From Streptomyces sp. BK208 (lineage in GTDB: Bacteria; Actinomycetota; Actinomycetes; Streptomycetales; Streptomycetaceae): DNA of 64,000 nucleotides. Every line of letters begins with the position of its first letter. Positions within the stretch are counted from its first letter, which is position 1. A program made the translations under genes and the position numbers. The notes under the pieces were generated by a model that did no database searches, was not told the DNA's origin, and was given only the letters and a program-made list of their open reading frames with translations. Shown piece after piece: positions 34,061 to 43,159 of the stretch. The stretch covers positions 372,001 to 436,000 of the forward strand of contig NZ_SOAV01000005.1 of assembly GCF_004364245.1 (NCBI RefSeq), given 5' to 3'.

Positions 34061-35233
34061 GTGACCCCCGTAGAGCTCTCCCGCACCGTGCTGCACGCGG
34101 TGCGTCGCGCCGTCGACGCGGGGGAGCTGAGCGTGGTCGTGCCGTCGCGGGCCGTCGTCGCGCCGCCGGGGCCCGGGGGGCGCGGGGACTACGCGACCAA
34201 CATCGCCCTGCAGCTGGCCCGGCCGGCCGGGCAGGCCCCGCTCCGGGTCGCCGAGGTGCTGCGGCCGTACCTCGCCGGGGCCGACGGGATCACGGACGTC
34301 GTCCTCACCGGGCCGGGGTTCCTCAACATCAGTCTCGATCGTGCCGCCTCCGCCGCCCGGCTCGTCGGCGAGATCCTGAACCTGGGCACCCGGTACGGGT
34401 ACGCCCAGTCCGCCCACGGTGACGACGGGACCGACGGCCACCGCGCCCGTATCGTCCAGCTGCACACCCCCCGCGACCTCCGTGCCGTCGTCGTCGCCGA
34501 GGTGTCGGCGCGGCTGCTGCGCAGTCAGGGGGCGCTGGTGCGGGTGACCGCCGAGGGGTTCGATCCCGCCTGGACCACCGTGCTCGGGGTGCGGGCCGAC
34601 GCCGTCGGGATCGCTCCCGCCGAGTCGCCCGTCAACGTCCGGTCGGTGTCCGCCCCCGCTCCCGCCGAGTCGCCCGGCGGCGTCCGGCCGGTGTCCGCCC
34701 CCGCCCCCGCCTCCGCCGAGCTGCCCATCAACGTCCGGCCGGTATCCGTGCCCGCCCCCGCCACCGCCGATGTCCTCGCCCTAGGGCGCGACGCCGGACG
34801 CTGGGCCCTGTTGCACCCCGCCGCCCACGACCGGCCCCGGACCGGCGGCGAGCATCTCGTCCAGCGGGAGACCAACCCGCTCTTCCGGGTGCGCTACGCC
34901 CACGCCCGCGTCCGTGCCGCCGTTCGCAACGCCGCCGACCTGGGGTTCACCGCCACCCCCGGTCCCGTCGCCGAGCGCGACCTGCTGGCCGTGCTCGCCG
35001 ACCATCCCCGCGTCCTCGCCGCCGCCGCGGACCACCGCGCCCCCGACCGGCTCGCCCGGCATCTCGTCGCCGTCGCCGATGCCGCGCTGCCCTTCCTGCT
35101 CACCGTGCTGCCGCGCGGCGGGGAGAAACCCTCGGCCGCCCACCGTGCCCGGCTGGCCCTCGCCGAAGCCGTCGGGGCGGTGCTGGCCGGCGGCCTGTCC
35201 CTCCTCGGTATCGACGCACCCGACCACCTCTGA
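34061..35233 (+). CDS. nrtL: ArgRS-related anticodon-binding protein NrtL
   Basis: A 390-residue protein that keeps the ends but not the middle of arginyl-tRNA synthetase. Residues 1-110 match the ArgRS N-terminal additional domain (GDYATNIALQLARPAGQAPL, GPGFLNISL), and the C-terminal part matches the DALR anticodon-binding domain (NPLFRVRYAHARVRAAVRNA). The catalytic HIGH/KMSK core is missing. A Pro/Ala/Ser/Val repeat (units like NVRPVSAPAPA, about residues 190-235) links the halves. It cannot charge tRNA; a tRNA-binding role is likely. It sits 18 bases upstream of lysA, as in other Streptomyces, and is probably co-transcribed. Confidence 0.88.
   Translation: MTPVELSRTVLHAVRRAVDAGELSVVVPSRAVVAPPGPGGRGDYATNIALQLARPAGQAPLRVAEVLRPYLAGADGITDVVLTGPGFLNISLDRAASAARLVGEILNLGTRYGYAQSAHGDDGTDGHRARIVQLHTPRDLRAVVVAEVSARLLRSQGALVRVTAEGFDPAWTTVLGVRADAVGIAPAESPVNVRSVSAPAPAESPGGVRPVSAPAPASAELPINVRPVSVPAPATADVLALGRDAGRWALLHPAAHDRPRTGGEHLVQRETNPLFRVRYAHARVRAAVRNAADLGFTATPGPVAERDLLAVLADHPRVLAAAADHRAPDRLARHLVAVADAALPFLLTVLPRGGEKPSAAHRARLALAEAVGAVLAGGLSLLGIDAPDHL
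34628..34776 (+). repeat. Imperfect tandem repeats in nrtL
   Basis: Three units of about 50 bases encode variants of PAESPVNVRSVSAPA. Wobble and unit-length differences show they are old but in frame. They form the linker between the two ArgRS-like domains. Confidence 0.75.
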
Positions 35234-35251
35234 GAGAGCACAGAAGACGCC

Positions 35252-36643
35252 ATGAGCCGTTCCGCACACCCCGCCGGGCCCCGTCACGCCGATGTCCTGC
35301 CCGAGGGGCACTACTCCGCCCCGGCGGACGATCTGAACGCCCTCGACCCCAAGGTGTGGGCCCACACCGTCGGCCGGGACGCTGACGGTGTCGTCACCGT
35401 CGGCGGGATCGCCGTCACGCAGCTCGCCGAGGAGTACGGCACCCCCGCCTACATCCTCGACGAGGCCGACTTCCGGGACCGGGCACGGGCCTGGCGCACC
35501 GCCTTCGGGAACGACGCCGACGTCTTCTACGCCGGGAAGGCCTTCCTGTCGCGGGCCGTGGTGCGGTGGTTGCACGAGGAGGGGCTGAACCTCGACGTGT
35601 GTTCCGCGGGGGAGCTGGCCACCGCTCTGTCCGCCGGGATGCCCGCCGAGCGGATCGCCTTCCACGGCAACAACAAGTCGCCGGAGGAGATCGAGCGCGC
35701 CGTGCGCGCCGGGGTCGGGCGGATCGTGATCGACTCGTTCCAGGAGATCGTGCGGGTCGCCCACATCGCCCAGTCGCTGGGCCGGCGGCAGCCGGTGCAG
35801 ATCCGGATCACCGTCGGCGTCGAGGCGCACACGCACGAGTTCATCGCCACCGCCCACGAGGACCAGAAGTTCGGCATCCCGCTGGCCGGCGGACAGGCCG
35901 CCGAGGCCGTGCGGCGGGCGCTTCAGCTCGACGGGCTCGAGGTCATCGGGATCCACTCGCACATCGGGTCGCAGATCTTCGACATGTCCGGGTTCGAGGT
36001 CGCCGCGCACCGCGTGGTGGGGCTGCTCAAGGACATCCGGGACGAGCACGGCGTCGAGCTGCCCGAGATCGACCTCGGTGGCGGCCTCGGGATCGCGTAC
36101 ACCAGTGCCGACGACCCCCGCGAGCCGCACGAGATCGCCAAGGCGCTGACCGAGATCGTGACCCGGGAGTGCGAGAGCGCCCGGCTGCGTACGCCGCGCA
36201 TCTCCGTCGAGCCCGGGCGGGCCATCGTGGGGCCGACCGCGTTCACGCTCTACGAGGTCGGCACCGTCAAGCCCCTGGACGGGCTGCGGACGTACGTCTC
36301 GGTGGACGGGGGGATGTCGGACAACATCCGTACCGCGCTGTACGACGCCGAGTACAGCGTCGCCCTCGTCTCCCGCACCTCCGACGCCGAGCCGATGCTC
36401 GTACGCGTCGTCGGCAAGCACTGCGAGAGCGGGGACATCGTGGTGAAGGACGCCTTCCTGCCGGGGGACCTGGCCCCCGGCGACCTCGTCGCCGTGGCGG
36501 CGACGGGGGCGTACTGCCGTTCCATGGCCAGCAACTACAACCACGCGCTGCGGCCGCCGGTCGTCGCCGTGCGGGACGGCGCGGCGCGGGTCATCGTCCG
36601 GCGGGAGACCGAGGACGATCTGCTGCGCCTCGACGTCGGGTGA
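35252..36643 (+). CDS. lysA: Diaminopimelate decarboxylase
   Basis: A 463-residue PLP enzyme that decarboxylates meso-diaminopimelate to L-lysine, the last step of lysine synthesis. The PLP lysine is Lys96 in VFYAGKAF, and the family segments SGFEVAAHRV, LGGGLGIAY and EPGRAIVG (phosphate binding) are present, as are VGKHCESGD and VAATGAYC for substrate binding. AGAGAGCACAGAAGACGCC precedes ATG 35252. It is followed at 168 bases by hom, so aspartate-family genes are grouped here. Confidence 0.96.
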   Translation: MSRSAHPAGPRHADVLPEGHYSAPADDLNALDPKVWAHTVGRDADGVVTVGGIAVTQLAEEYGTPAYILDEADFRDRARAWRTAFGNDADVFYAGKAFLSRAVVRWLHEEGLNLDVCSAGELATALSAGMPAERIAFHGNNKSPEEIERAVRAGVGRIVIDSFQEIVRVAHIAQSLGRRQPVQIRITVGVEAHTHEFIATAHEDQKFGIPLAGGQAAEAVRRALQLDGLEVIGIHSHIGSQIFDMSGFEVAAHRVVGLLKDIRDEHGVELPEIDLGGGLGIAYTSADDPREPHEIAKALTEIVTRECESARLRTPRISVEPGRAIVGPTAFTLYEVGTVKPLDGLRTYVSVDGGMSDNIRTALYDAEYSVALVSRTSDAEPMLVRVVGKHCESGDIVVKDAFLPGDLAPGDLVAVAATGAYCRSMASNYNHALRPPVVAVRDGAARVIVRRETEDDLLRLDVG

Positions 36644-36724
36644 CACTCCGGGGGGAGGCCGGGGGGAGAGGAGGGGGCGGGCGAAGATTTTTCGGCCCGG
36701 TACCCATCCGAAAATGAAATAAAC

Positions 36725-36773
36725 GTCTCACGATCCGGACGAAAGGCAGAAAATCCCGTCCGGTGCGTGAGAC
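36725..36773 (+). promoter_or_regulatory. Structured leader hairpin before hom
   Basis: GTCTCAC and CCGGACG pair with CGTCCGG and GTGAGAC, giving 14 base pairs in two stems split by a 3x3 internal loop, with a 15-base AG-rich terminal loop. It ends about 37 bases before the hom start. Confidence 0.55.
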
Positions 36774-36810
36774 TGGTCCAACCGTAGACGGTATGAGGAA
36801 ACGAGGTCGG

Positions 36811-38103
36811 ATGATGCGTACGCGTCCGCTGAAGGTGGCGCTGCTGGGCTGTGGAGTGGTCGGCTCAGAGGTGGCGCGCATCATGACGACGCACGGCGCC
36901 GACCTCGCCGCCCGGATCGGGGCCCCGGTGGAGCTCGCCGGTGTGGCCGTACGGCGGCCCGACAAGGTGCGTGAGGGGATCGACCCCGCCCTCGTCACCA
37001 CCGACGCCACCGCCCTCGTCAAGCGGGGGGACATCGACGTCGTGGTGGAGGTCATCGGGGGGATCGAGCCCGCCCGTACGCTCATCACCACCGCCTTCGC
37101 GCACGGTGCCTCCGTGGTCTCCGCCAACAAGGCGCTCATCGCCCAGGACGGCGCCGCCCTGCACGCCGCCGCCGACGAGCACGGCAAGGACCTGTACTAC
37201 GAGGCCGCCGTCGCCGGTGCCATCCCGCTGATCCGGCCGCTGCGCGAGTCGCTGGCCGGCGACAAGGTCGACCGGGTGCTCGGCATCGTCAACGGGACGA
37301 CCAACTTCATCCTCGACGCCATGGACAGCACCGGCGCCGGGTACCAGGAGGCGCTCGACGAGGCCACCGCCCTCGGGTACGCCGAGGCCGACCCGACCGC
37401 CGACGTCGAGGGCTTCGACGCCGCCGCCAAGGCCGCCATCCTGGCCGGGATCGCCTTCCACACGCGGGTGCGCCTCGACGACGTCTACCGCGAGGGCATG
37501 ACCGAGGTCACCGCCGCCGACTTCGCCTCCGCCAAGGAGATGGGCTGCACCATCAAGCTGCTCGCCATCTGCGAGCGGGCGGCCGACGGCGGCTCCGTCA
37601 CCGCGCGCGTGCACCCCGCGATGATCCCGCTGAGCCATCCGCTGGCCAGCGTGCGCGAGGCGTACAACGCCGTCTTCGTCGAGTCCGAGGCCGCCGGACA
37701 GCTCATGTTCTACGGGCCCGGCGCCGGCGGTTCGCCGACCGCGTCCGCCGTCCTCGGCGACCTGGTGGCCGTGTGCCGCAACCGGCTCGGCGGAGCCACC
37801 GGACCCGGCGAGTCCGCGTACGCCGCGCTGCCCGTCTCCCCGATGGGCGACGTCGTCACGCGCTACCACATCAGCCTCGACGTGGCCGACAAACCGGGCG
37901 TGCTCGCCCAGGTCGCGACCGTGTTCGCGGAGCACGGTGTCTCCATCGACACCGTGCGGCAGTCCGGCAAGGACGGCGAGGCATCCCTCGTCGTCGTCAC
38001 CCACCGCGCGTCCGACGCCGCCCTCGGCGGTACGGTCGAGGCGCTGCGCAAGCTCGACACCGTGCGGGGTGTCGCCAGCATCATGCGGGTTGAAGGAGAG
38101 TAA
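36811..38103 (+). CDS. hom: Homoserine dehydrogenase
   Basis: A 430-residue NAD(P)-dependent enzyme reducing aspartate semialdehyde to homoserine, the branch point to threonine and methionine. The Rossmann motif is VALLGCGVVGSEVARIM, and catalytic-domain segments include VSANKALIAQDGAALH, GIVNGTTNFIL and ADPTADVEGFDAAAKAAI. The C-terminal 85 residues are an ACT domain (ISLDVADKPGVLAQVATVFA) for threonine feedback. ATG 36811 has GAGG about 5 bases upstream; the in-frame ATG at 36793 is less likely. It is followed by thrC after 6 bases. Confidence 0.95.
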   Translation: MMRTRPLKVALLGCGVVGSEVARIMTTHGADLAARIGAPVELAGVAVRRPDKVREGIDPALVTTDATALVKRGDIDVVVEVIGGIEPARTLITTAFAHGASVVSANKALIAQDGAALHAAADEHGKDLYYEAAVAGAIPLIRPLRESLAGDKVDRVLGIVNGTTNFILDAMDSTGAGYQEALDEATALGYAEADPTADVEGFDAAAKAAILAGIAFHTRVRLDDVYREGMTEVTAADFASAKEMGCTIKLLAICERAADGGSVTARVHPAMIPLSHPLASVREAYNAVFVESEAAGQLMFYGPGAGGSPTASAVLGDLVAVCRNRLGGATGPGESAYAALPVSPMGDVVTRYHISLDVADKPGVLAQVATVFAEHGVSIDTVRQSGKDGEASLVVVTHRASDAALGGTVEALRKLDTVRGVASIMRVEGE

Positions 38104-38109
38104 CCAGCA

Positions 38110-39168
38110 ATGACCCACCAGTGGCGCGGAATCATCGAGGAGTACCGGGACCGGCTGCCCGTCTCCGACAGCACGCCCGTCGTGACGCTCCGCGAGGGCG
38201 GCACCCCGCTCGTGCCCGCGCAGGTGCTCTCCGAGCGCACGGGCTGCGAGGTCCACCTCAAGGTCGAGGGGGCGAACCCGACGGGGTCCTTCAAGGACCG
38301 CGGCATGACCATGGCCATCAGCAAGGCCAAGGAGGAGGGCGCGCAGGCCGTCATCTGCGCGTCCACCGGCAACACCTCCGCGAGTGCCGCCGCGTACGGC
38401 GTGCGCGCGGGCATGGTGTCCGCCGTGCTCGTGCCGCAGGGCAAGATCGCCCTCGGCAAGATGGGCCAGGCCCTCGTGCACGGCGCGAAGATCCTCCAGG
38501 TCGACGGCAACTTCGACGACTGCCTCACGCTGGCCCGGGCGCTCAGCGACAACTACCCGGTGGCCCTGGTCAATTCGGTCAACCCCGTGCGCATCGAGGG
38601 GCAGAAGACGGCCGCCTTCGAGATCGTGGACATGCTCGGCGACGCGCCCGACGTCCACGTCCTCCCGGTGGGCAACGCGGGCAACATCACCGCGTACTGG
38701 AAGGGCTACAAGGAGTACGCCGCCGACGGGGTCAGCACGAGGACGCCCCGCATGTGGGGCTTCCAGGCCTCCGGCAGCGCGCCGATCGTGCGCGGTGAGG
38801 TGGTCAAGGACCCGTCGACCATCGCCACCGCCATCCGGATCGGCAACCCCGCCTCCTGGGACTTCGCGCTCGCCGCGCGGGACGAGTCCGGCGGCGCCAT
38901 CGACGAGGTGACGGACCGTGAGATCCTGCGCGCCTACCGGCTGTTGGCCTCGCAGGAGGGCGTCTTCGTGGAGCCCGCGTCCGCCGCGTCGGTGGCCGGT
39001 CTGCTGAAGGCCGCCGAGCAGGGCAAGGTCGACCCTGGGCAGCGCATCGTGTGCACCGTCACCGGCAACGGGCTCAAGGACCCGGACTGGGCGGTCGCGG
39101 GCGCCCCGCAGCCGGTCACCGTCCCGGTCGACGCGGCGACGGCGGCCGAGCGGCTCGGCCTGGTCTGA
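38110..39168 (+). CDS. thrC: Threonine synthase
   Basis: A 352-residue fold-type II PLP enzyme converting O-phosphohomoserine to threonine. The PLP lysine is in [16 protein letters not shown], the Ser/Gly phosphate loop in [13 protein letters not shown], and the PLP-phosphate glycines in [15 protein letters not shown]. The short length is typical of the actinobacterial form. GGAGAG lies upstream of ATG 38110, 6 bases after the hom stop, so the two are co-transcribed. Confidence 0.96.
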   Translation: MTHQWRGIIEEYRDRLPVSDSTPVVTLREGGTPLVPAQVLSERTGCEVHLKVEGANPTGSFKDRGMTMAISKAKEEGAQAVICASTGNTSASAAAYGVRAGMVSAVLVPQGKIALGKMGQALVHGAKILQVDGNFDDCLTLARALSDNYPVALVNSVNPVRIEGQKTAAFEIVDMLGDAPDVHVLPVGNAGNITAYWKGYKEYAADGVSTRTPRMWGFQASGSAPIVRGEVVKDPSTIATAIRIGNPASWDFALAARDESGGAIDEVTDREILRAYRLLASQEGVFVEPASAASVAGLLKAAEQGKVDPGQRIVCTVTGNGLKDPDWAVAGAPQPVTVPVDAATAAERLGLV

Positions 39169-39484
39169 GGACCGCAGGCGACGGCGCCGGGCGAAGGCGC
39201 CCGGCGCAGGAGGGCGTAGGCGACGTCCGGCCGCGAATGCCCAGTACGGGGGGTGCACAGGGGGCTTACGACACGCATCGTGCGCCTCCTGTGCGCCCTA
39301 TGTCGCCACAGAACCTTCCTTCGATAGGCTGTACCTAATCCGCCTGCCGCATATGCCGCGGTGCCGCGCCGTCTCCGCGGTCGGTACGGGCCGGCCGTGC
39401 GACAGGAAGCGGCGAGCCCCAGGGCTCATGTACGTCATCGAATGTCATTCGACAGTCCCGCAGCTCAAGGAGAGTCATCGAGCG
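39169..39484. other. thrC-thrB intergenic region with hairpin
   Basis: A 316-base gap. A 10-bp hairpin GCGCCGGGCG/CGCCCGGCGC with AAGG loop (39184-39207) lies 16 bases after thrC. A GATAGGCTGTACCTAAT stretch near 39323-39340 could be a thrB promoter. No small gene is supported. Confidence 0.5.
39184..39207 (+). terminator. Hairpin after thrC
   Basis: GCGCCGGGCG pairs with CGCCCGGCGC around AAGG. There is no T-tail, so full termination is not certain. Confidence 0.6.
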
Positions 39485-40414
39485 ATGGCCGGTCCAGCGT
39501 TCCGCGCCGCCGCCGTCAGGGTGCGCGTCCCCGCCACCAGCGCCAATCTCGGTCCGGGCTTCGACGCCCTCGGCCTCGCGCTGGGTCTCTACGACGACGT
39601 GGTCGTCCGGGTGGCCGACTCCGGGCTGCACATCGACATCGCGGGTGAGGGCAGCGAGACCCTCCCGCGCGACGAGAAGCACCTCCTCGTCCGCTCCCTG
39701 CGCACCGCCTTCGACCTGCTCGGCGGACAGCCGCGCGGCCTGGAGATCGTCTGCGCCAACCGCATCCCGCACGGCCGCGGCCTCGGCTCCTCCTCCGCCG
39801 CCATCTGCGCCGGCATAGTCGCCGCGCGCGCGGTGACCATAGGCGGCGAGGCCCGCCTCGACGACGCCGCGCTGCTCGACCTCGCCACCGAGATCGAGGG
39901 TCACCCGGACAACGTGGCGGCCTGTCTGCTGGGCGGTTTCACCCTGTCCTGGATGGAGTCCGGCGCCGCCCGGGCGATCAGGATGGAGCCCTCCGATTCC
40001 ATCGTTCCGGTGGTTTTCGTGCCCGGAAAGCCGGTGCTGACCCAGACCGCGCGCGGACTGCTCCCGCGCCACGTCCCGCACGTCGACGCCGCCGCCAACG
40101 CCGGCCGCGCCGCGCTGCTCGTCGAGGCCCTCACCCGGCGCCCCGAGCTGCTGCTGCCGGCCACCGAGGACCGCCTCCACCAGGAGTACCGGGCGCCGGC
40201 CATGCCGGAGAGCGCGGCGCTGGTGGAGAGGCTGCGCGGCGACGGCATCCCGGCGGTGATCTCGGGTGCCGGGCCCACGGTGATGGCCCTGGCCGACGCC
40301 GACACGGCCGACAAGGTCGAGGCGCTGGCCGGGACGGACTGGGCGGCCAATCGGCTGAGTCTGGACGGGCAGGGCGCGAGTGTCCTGCCGCTGGCGACAT
40401 CCGGCGACATTTAG
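39485..40414 (+). CDS. thrB: Homoserine kinase
   Basis: A 309-residue GHMP-family kinase phosphorylating homoserine for threonine synthase. The N-terminal strand is VRVPATSANLGPGFDALG, the ATP phosphate loop is PHGRGLGSSSAAICAG, and the third GHMP motif is AVISGAGPTVMALAD. AAGGAG lies about 12 bases before ATG 39485; the in-frame ATG at 39428 gives a poorer start. The wide gap from thrC suggests its own promoter. Confidence 0.95.
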   Translation: MAGPAFRAAAVRVRVPATSANLGPGFDALGLALGLYDDVVVRVADSGLHIDIAGEGSETLPRDEKHLLVRSLRTAFDLLGGQPRGLEIVCANRIPHGRGLGSSSAAICAGIVAARAVTIGGEARLDDAALLDLATEIEGHPDNVAACLLGGFTLSWMESGAARAIRMEPSDSIVPVVFVPGKPVLTQTARGLLPRHVPHVDAAANAGRAALLVEALTRRPELLLPATEDRLHQEYRAPAMPESAALVERLRGDGIPAVISGAGPTVMALADADTADKVEALAGTDWAANRLSLDGQGASVLPLATSGDI

Positions 40415-40847
40415 ACGCGCGAGCGGTTGCCGGATTTCGAGAGGGGGAATGTTTGTTGGATCCGGTAGTGTTAACCTCAAGTCTGCACCCGACCTCACCA
40501 TGGCGAGGTGCCTCGTGTCCCCGTCCGGGACAGACATTCTTCCGGGAGCCCCCCAAGCCGCATCGTGCAGTGGATGTCGTACGTGATCAGTACGGCCGAC
40601 ACGGGCATTGAGCGGCCCGCCGGTGGGGGTCACCCCCCGCTGGGGGAGTTTCGGAACCGGTGCGACCACGCCGCATGACACAGATACCGGGTGCCACGGC
40701 TAGGGGAAGCGCCATCACCAGATATCTCTTCCGCCGTTCAGGCGGACCACCGCCCCGGCACGGTTCACACAGCAAGGACCGAAGCCGGACAGCACAACCG
40801 GTCGCCGAGCCAGACAGGCCGACGTCCGCTCCAGGGAAGGACCCTTC
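40415..40847. other. Rho leader region
   Basis: A 433-base region before rho. GGTAGTGTTAACCTC near 40464-40478 resembles a -10 region. An open frame of 63 codons (GTG 40660 or ATG 40675 to stop 40851) ends exactly over the rho start. Long rho leaders used for autoregulation are known in other bacteria. Confidence 0.5.
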
Positions 40848-40851
40848 GTGA
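40660..40851 (+). CDS. Possible leader peptide overlapping rho start
   Basis: A 63-residue frame ([20 protein letters not shown]) whose TGA stop overlaps the rho GTG start as GTGA. A GGGGGAG stretch lies about 11 bases before GTG 40660. It is basic with no known domain. It may be a rho leader peptide used in autoregulation or a chance frame; codon bias is not strong enough to decide. Confidence 0.3.
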   Translation: MRPRRMTQIPGATARGSAITRYLFRRSGGPPPRHGSHSKDRSRTAQPVAEPDRPTSAPGKDPS

Positions 40852-42947
40852 GCGACACCACCGATCTGATGGGCGCACGTGTCGAGGAGACCGCTGCCGC
40901 GCCCGCCACGGACGCCTCCGCGCCTGCCACCGGTGCCGGCTCCCGGCGGCGCCGCGGTACCGGCCTCGAGGGCATGGTGCTGGCCGAGCTGCAGCAGGTC
41001 GCATCCGGCCTCGGCATCAGGGGCACCGCGCGGATGCGCAAGAGCCAGCTGATCGAGGTCATCAAGGAGGCGCAGGCCGGGGGGAGTGCCCCCGCCAAGG
41101 CCGCGTCCGCCGCGGACACCGCCGGCGAGACCAAGCCGAAGCGCCGCAGCACCTCCCGGGCCCGTACGGGCGACGAGGCCCCCGCCGAGAAGGCGGAGAA
41201 GGTCGGCAAGGCCGACAAGAAGGCGGACAAGGCGACCGCCGACAAGGCCGCCGCCCAGCAGCAGATCGAGATCCCCGGTCAGCCGTCCCCCAAGGTCAAC
41301 GCCTCGGCCGAGCAGACCGCCCCCGCCGACGACGCCCCCTCCGAGCGCCGTCGTCGCCGGGCCACCGCGGACGCGGGCAGCCCGTCCGCCGCCACCGAGA
41401 CGGTGGCCGTCGACACCCGCGGCGAGGCGAAGGCCGACGCGTCGGGCCAGCAGCAGTCGCAGCAGCAGGGCCAGGGCGACGCCCGTTCCGACGGCGAGGG
41501 CGGCGAGGGCCGCCGCCGTGACCGCCGCGACCGGGGCGACCGGGGCGACCGCAACGACCGCGGTGACCGGGGCGACCGCGGTGACCGCGGCCGTGACCGG
41601 CGCAGCAAGGGCGACGACCAGCAGAGCCAGGGCGGCGGTCGCCAGGACCGTCAGCAGCAGGGCGGCGGACGCCAGGACCGTCAGCAGCACGACGACGGTT
41701 TCGACGACGACGGCGGCGGCCGCCGCGGCCGTCGGGGCCGCTACCGCGACCGCCGGGGCCGTCGCGGGCGCGACGAGATCGCCGCGGAGCCGCAGATCAA
41801 CGAGGACGACGTCCTCATCCCGGTCGCCGGCATCCTCGACATCCTCGACAACTACGCGTTCATCCGGACCTCCGGCTACCTGCCCGGCCCCAACGACGTG
41901 TACGTCTCCCTCGCCCAGGTCCGCAAGAACGGCCTGCGCAAGGGCGACCACCTCACCGGTGCCGTGCGCCAGCCCAAGGAGGGCGAGCGCCGCGAGAAGT
42001 TCAACGCGCTGGTGCGCCTGGACTCGGTCAACGGCATGGCGCCCGAACACGGCCGCGGACGCCCGGAGTTCAACAAGCTCACCCCGCTGTACCCGCAGGA
42101 CCGCCTCCGCCTGGAGACGGACCCCGGCGTCCTCACCACCCGCATCATCGACCTCGTCGCGCCGATCGGTAAGGGCCAGCGCGGTCTGATCGTGGCCCCG
42201 CCGAAGACCGGCAAGACCATGATCATGCAGGCGATCGCCAACGCGATCACGCACAACAACCCCGAGTGCCACCTGATGGTCGTCCTGGTCGACGAGCGTC
42301 CGGAAGAGGTCACCGACATGCAGCGGTCGGTGAAGGGCGAGGTCATCTCCTCGACCTTCGACCGTCCGGCCGAGGACCACACCACGGTCGCCGAGCTGGC
42401 CATCGAGCGCGCCAAGCGCCTGGTGGAGCTGGGTCACGACGTCGTCGTGCTGCTCGACTCGATCACGCGTCTGGGCCGTGCGTACAACCTCGCCGCCCCG
42501 GCCTCCGGCCGCATCCTCTCCGGTGGTGTCGACTCGACCGCCCTGTACCCGCCGAAGCGCTTCTTCGGTGCGGCCCGCAACATCGAGGACGGCGGTTCGC
42601 TGACCATCCTCGCCACCGCCCTGGTGGACACCGGGTCCCGCATGGACGAGGTCATCTTCGAGGAGTTCAAGGGCACCGGCAACGCCGAGCTCAAGCTCGA
42701 CCGGAAGCTCGCCGACAAGCGCATCTTCCCCGCGGTGGACGTCGACGCGTCCGGCACCCGCAAGGAGGAGATCCTGCTCGGCAACGAGGAGCTCGCCGTC
42801 ACCTGGAAGCTGCGCCGGGTGCTGCACGCCCTCGACCAGCAGCAGGCGATCGAGCTGCTCCTCGACAAGATGAAGCAGACCAAGTCGAACGTCGAGTTCC
42901 TGATGCAGATCCAGAAGACGACGCCGACGCCCGGCAACGGCGACTGA
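40848..42947 (+). CDS. rho: Transcription termination factor Rho with long N-terminal insert
   Basis: A 699-residue RNA-dependent hexameric helicase that ends transcription. After an N-terminal helical part ([20 protein letters not shown]) comes a low-complexity stretch of about 250 residues: Lys/Ala-rich, then Arg/Asp/Gly-rich with GDRGDR repeats, then Gln/Gly/Arg. The RNA-binding domain ([20 protein letters not shown]) and ATPase core follow, with Walker A PPKTGKT, Walker [12 protein letters not shown] and the Q-loop/R-loop region [16 protein letters not shown]. Actinobacterial Rho proteins carry such inserts, which bind RNA and may promote condensates. GTG 40848 follows GGAAGGA. A strong hairpin follows the stop. 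Confidence 0.96.
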   Translation: MSDTTDLMGARVEETAAAPATDASAPATGAGSRRRRGTGLEGMVLAELQQVASGLGIRGTARMRKSQLIEVIKEAQAGGSAPAKAASAADTAGETKPKRRSTSRARTGDEAPAEKAEKVGKADKKADKATADKAAAQQQIEIPGQPSPKVNASAEQTAPADDAPSERRRRRATADAGSPSAATETVAVDTRGEAKADASGQQQSQQQGQGDARSDGEGGEGRRRDRRDRGDRGDRNDRGDRGDRGDRGRDRRSKGDDQQSQGGGRQDRQQQGGGRQDRQQHDDGFDDDGGGRRGRRGRYRDRRGRRGRDEIAAEPQINEDDVLIPVAGILDILDNYAFIRTSGYLPGPNDVYVSLAQVRKNGLRKGDHLTGAVRQPKEGERREKFNALVRLDSVNGMAPEHGRGRPEFNKLTPLYPQDRLRLETDPGVLTTRIIDLVAPIGKGQRGLIVAPPKTGKTMIMQAIANAITHNNPECHLMVVLVDERPEEVTDMQRSVKGEVISSTFDRPAEDHTTVAELAIERAKRLVELGHDVVVLLDSITRLGRAYNLAAPASGRILSGGVDSTALYPPKRFFGAARNIEDGGSLTILATALVDTGSRMDEVIFEEFKGTGNAELKLDRKLADKRIFPAVDVDASGTRKEEILLGNEELAVTWKLRRVLHALDQQQAIELLLDKMKQTKSNVEFLMQIQKTTPTPGNGD

Positions 42948-42973
42948 GTCACCGCCGGCCGGTTCGCAGCACG

Positions 42974-43011
42974 GAAGTCCCGCTTCGTCACTCGTGACGG
43001 GGCGGGACTTC
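42974..43011 (+). terminator. Terminator after rho
   Basis: GAAGTCCCGC pairs with GCGGGACTTC (10 bp), and the loop holds a smaller GTCAC/GTGAC stem. It lies 26 bases after the rho stop. Confidence 0.8.
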
Positions 43012-43159
43012 TGACGTGCGGGGCTTGTAGGATCAGCGCACCGCGGTGGGGGGGAACGTGTTTTCGGATACGCCCACAGGGTGATCAGTGCTGCCTTCAC
43101 GGGCCCGCACCCATGGGCTGTTCTCTCCTGTCCGCGTCTATCCGCGACAGGAGACCTGA

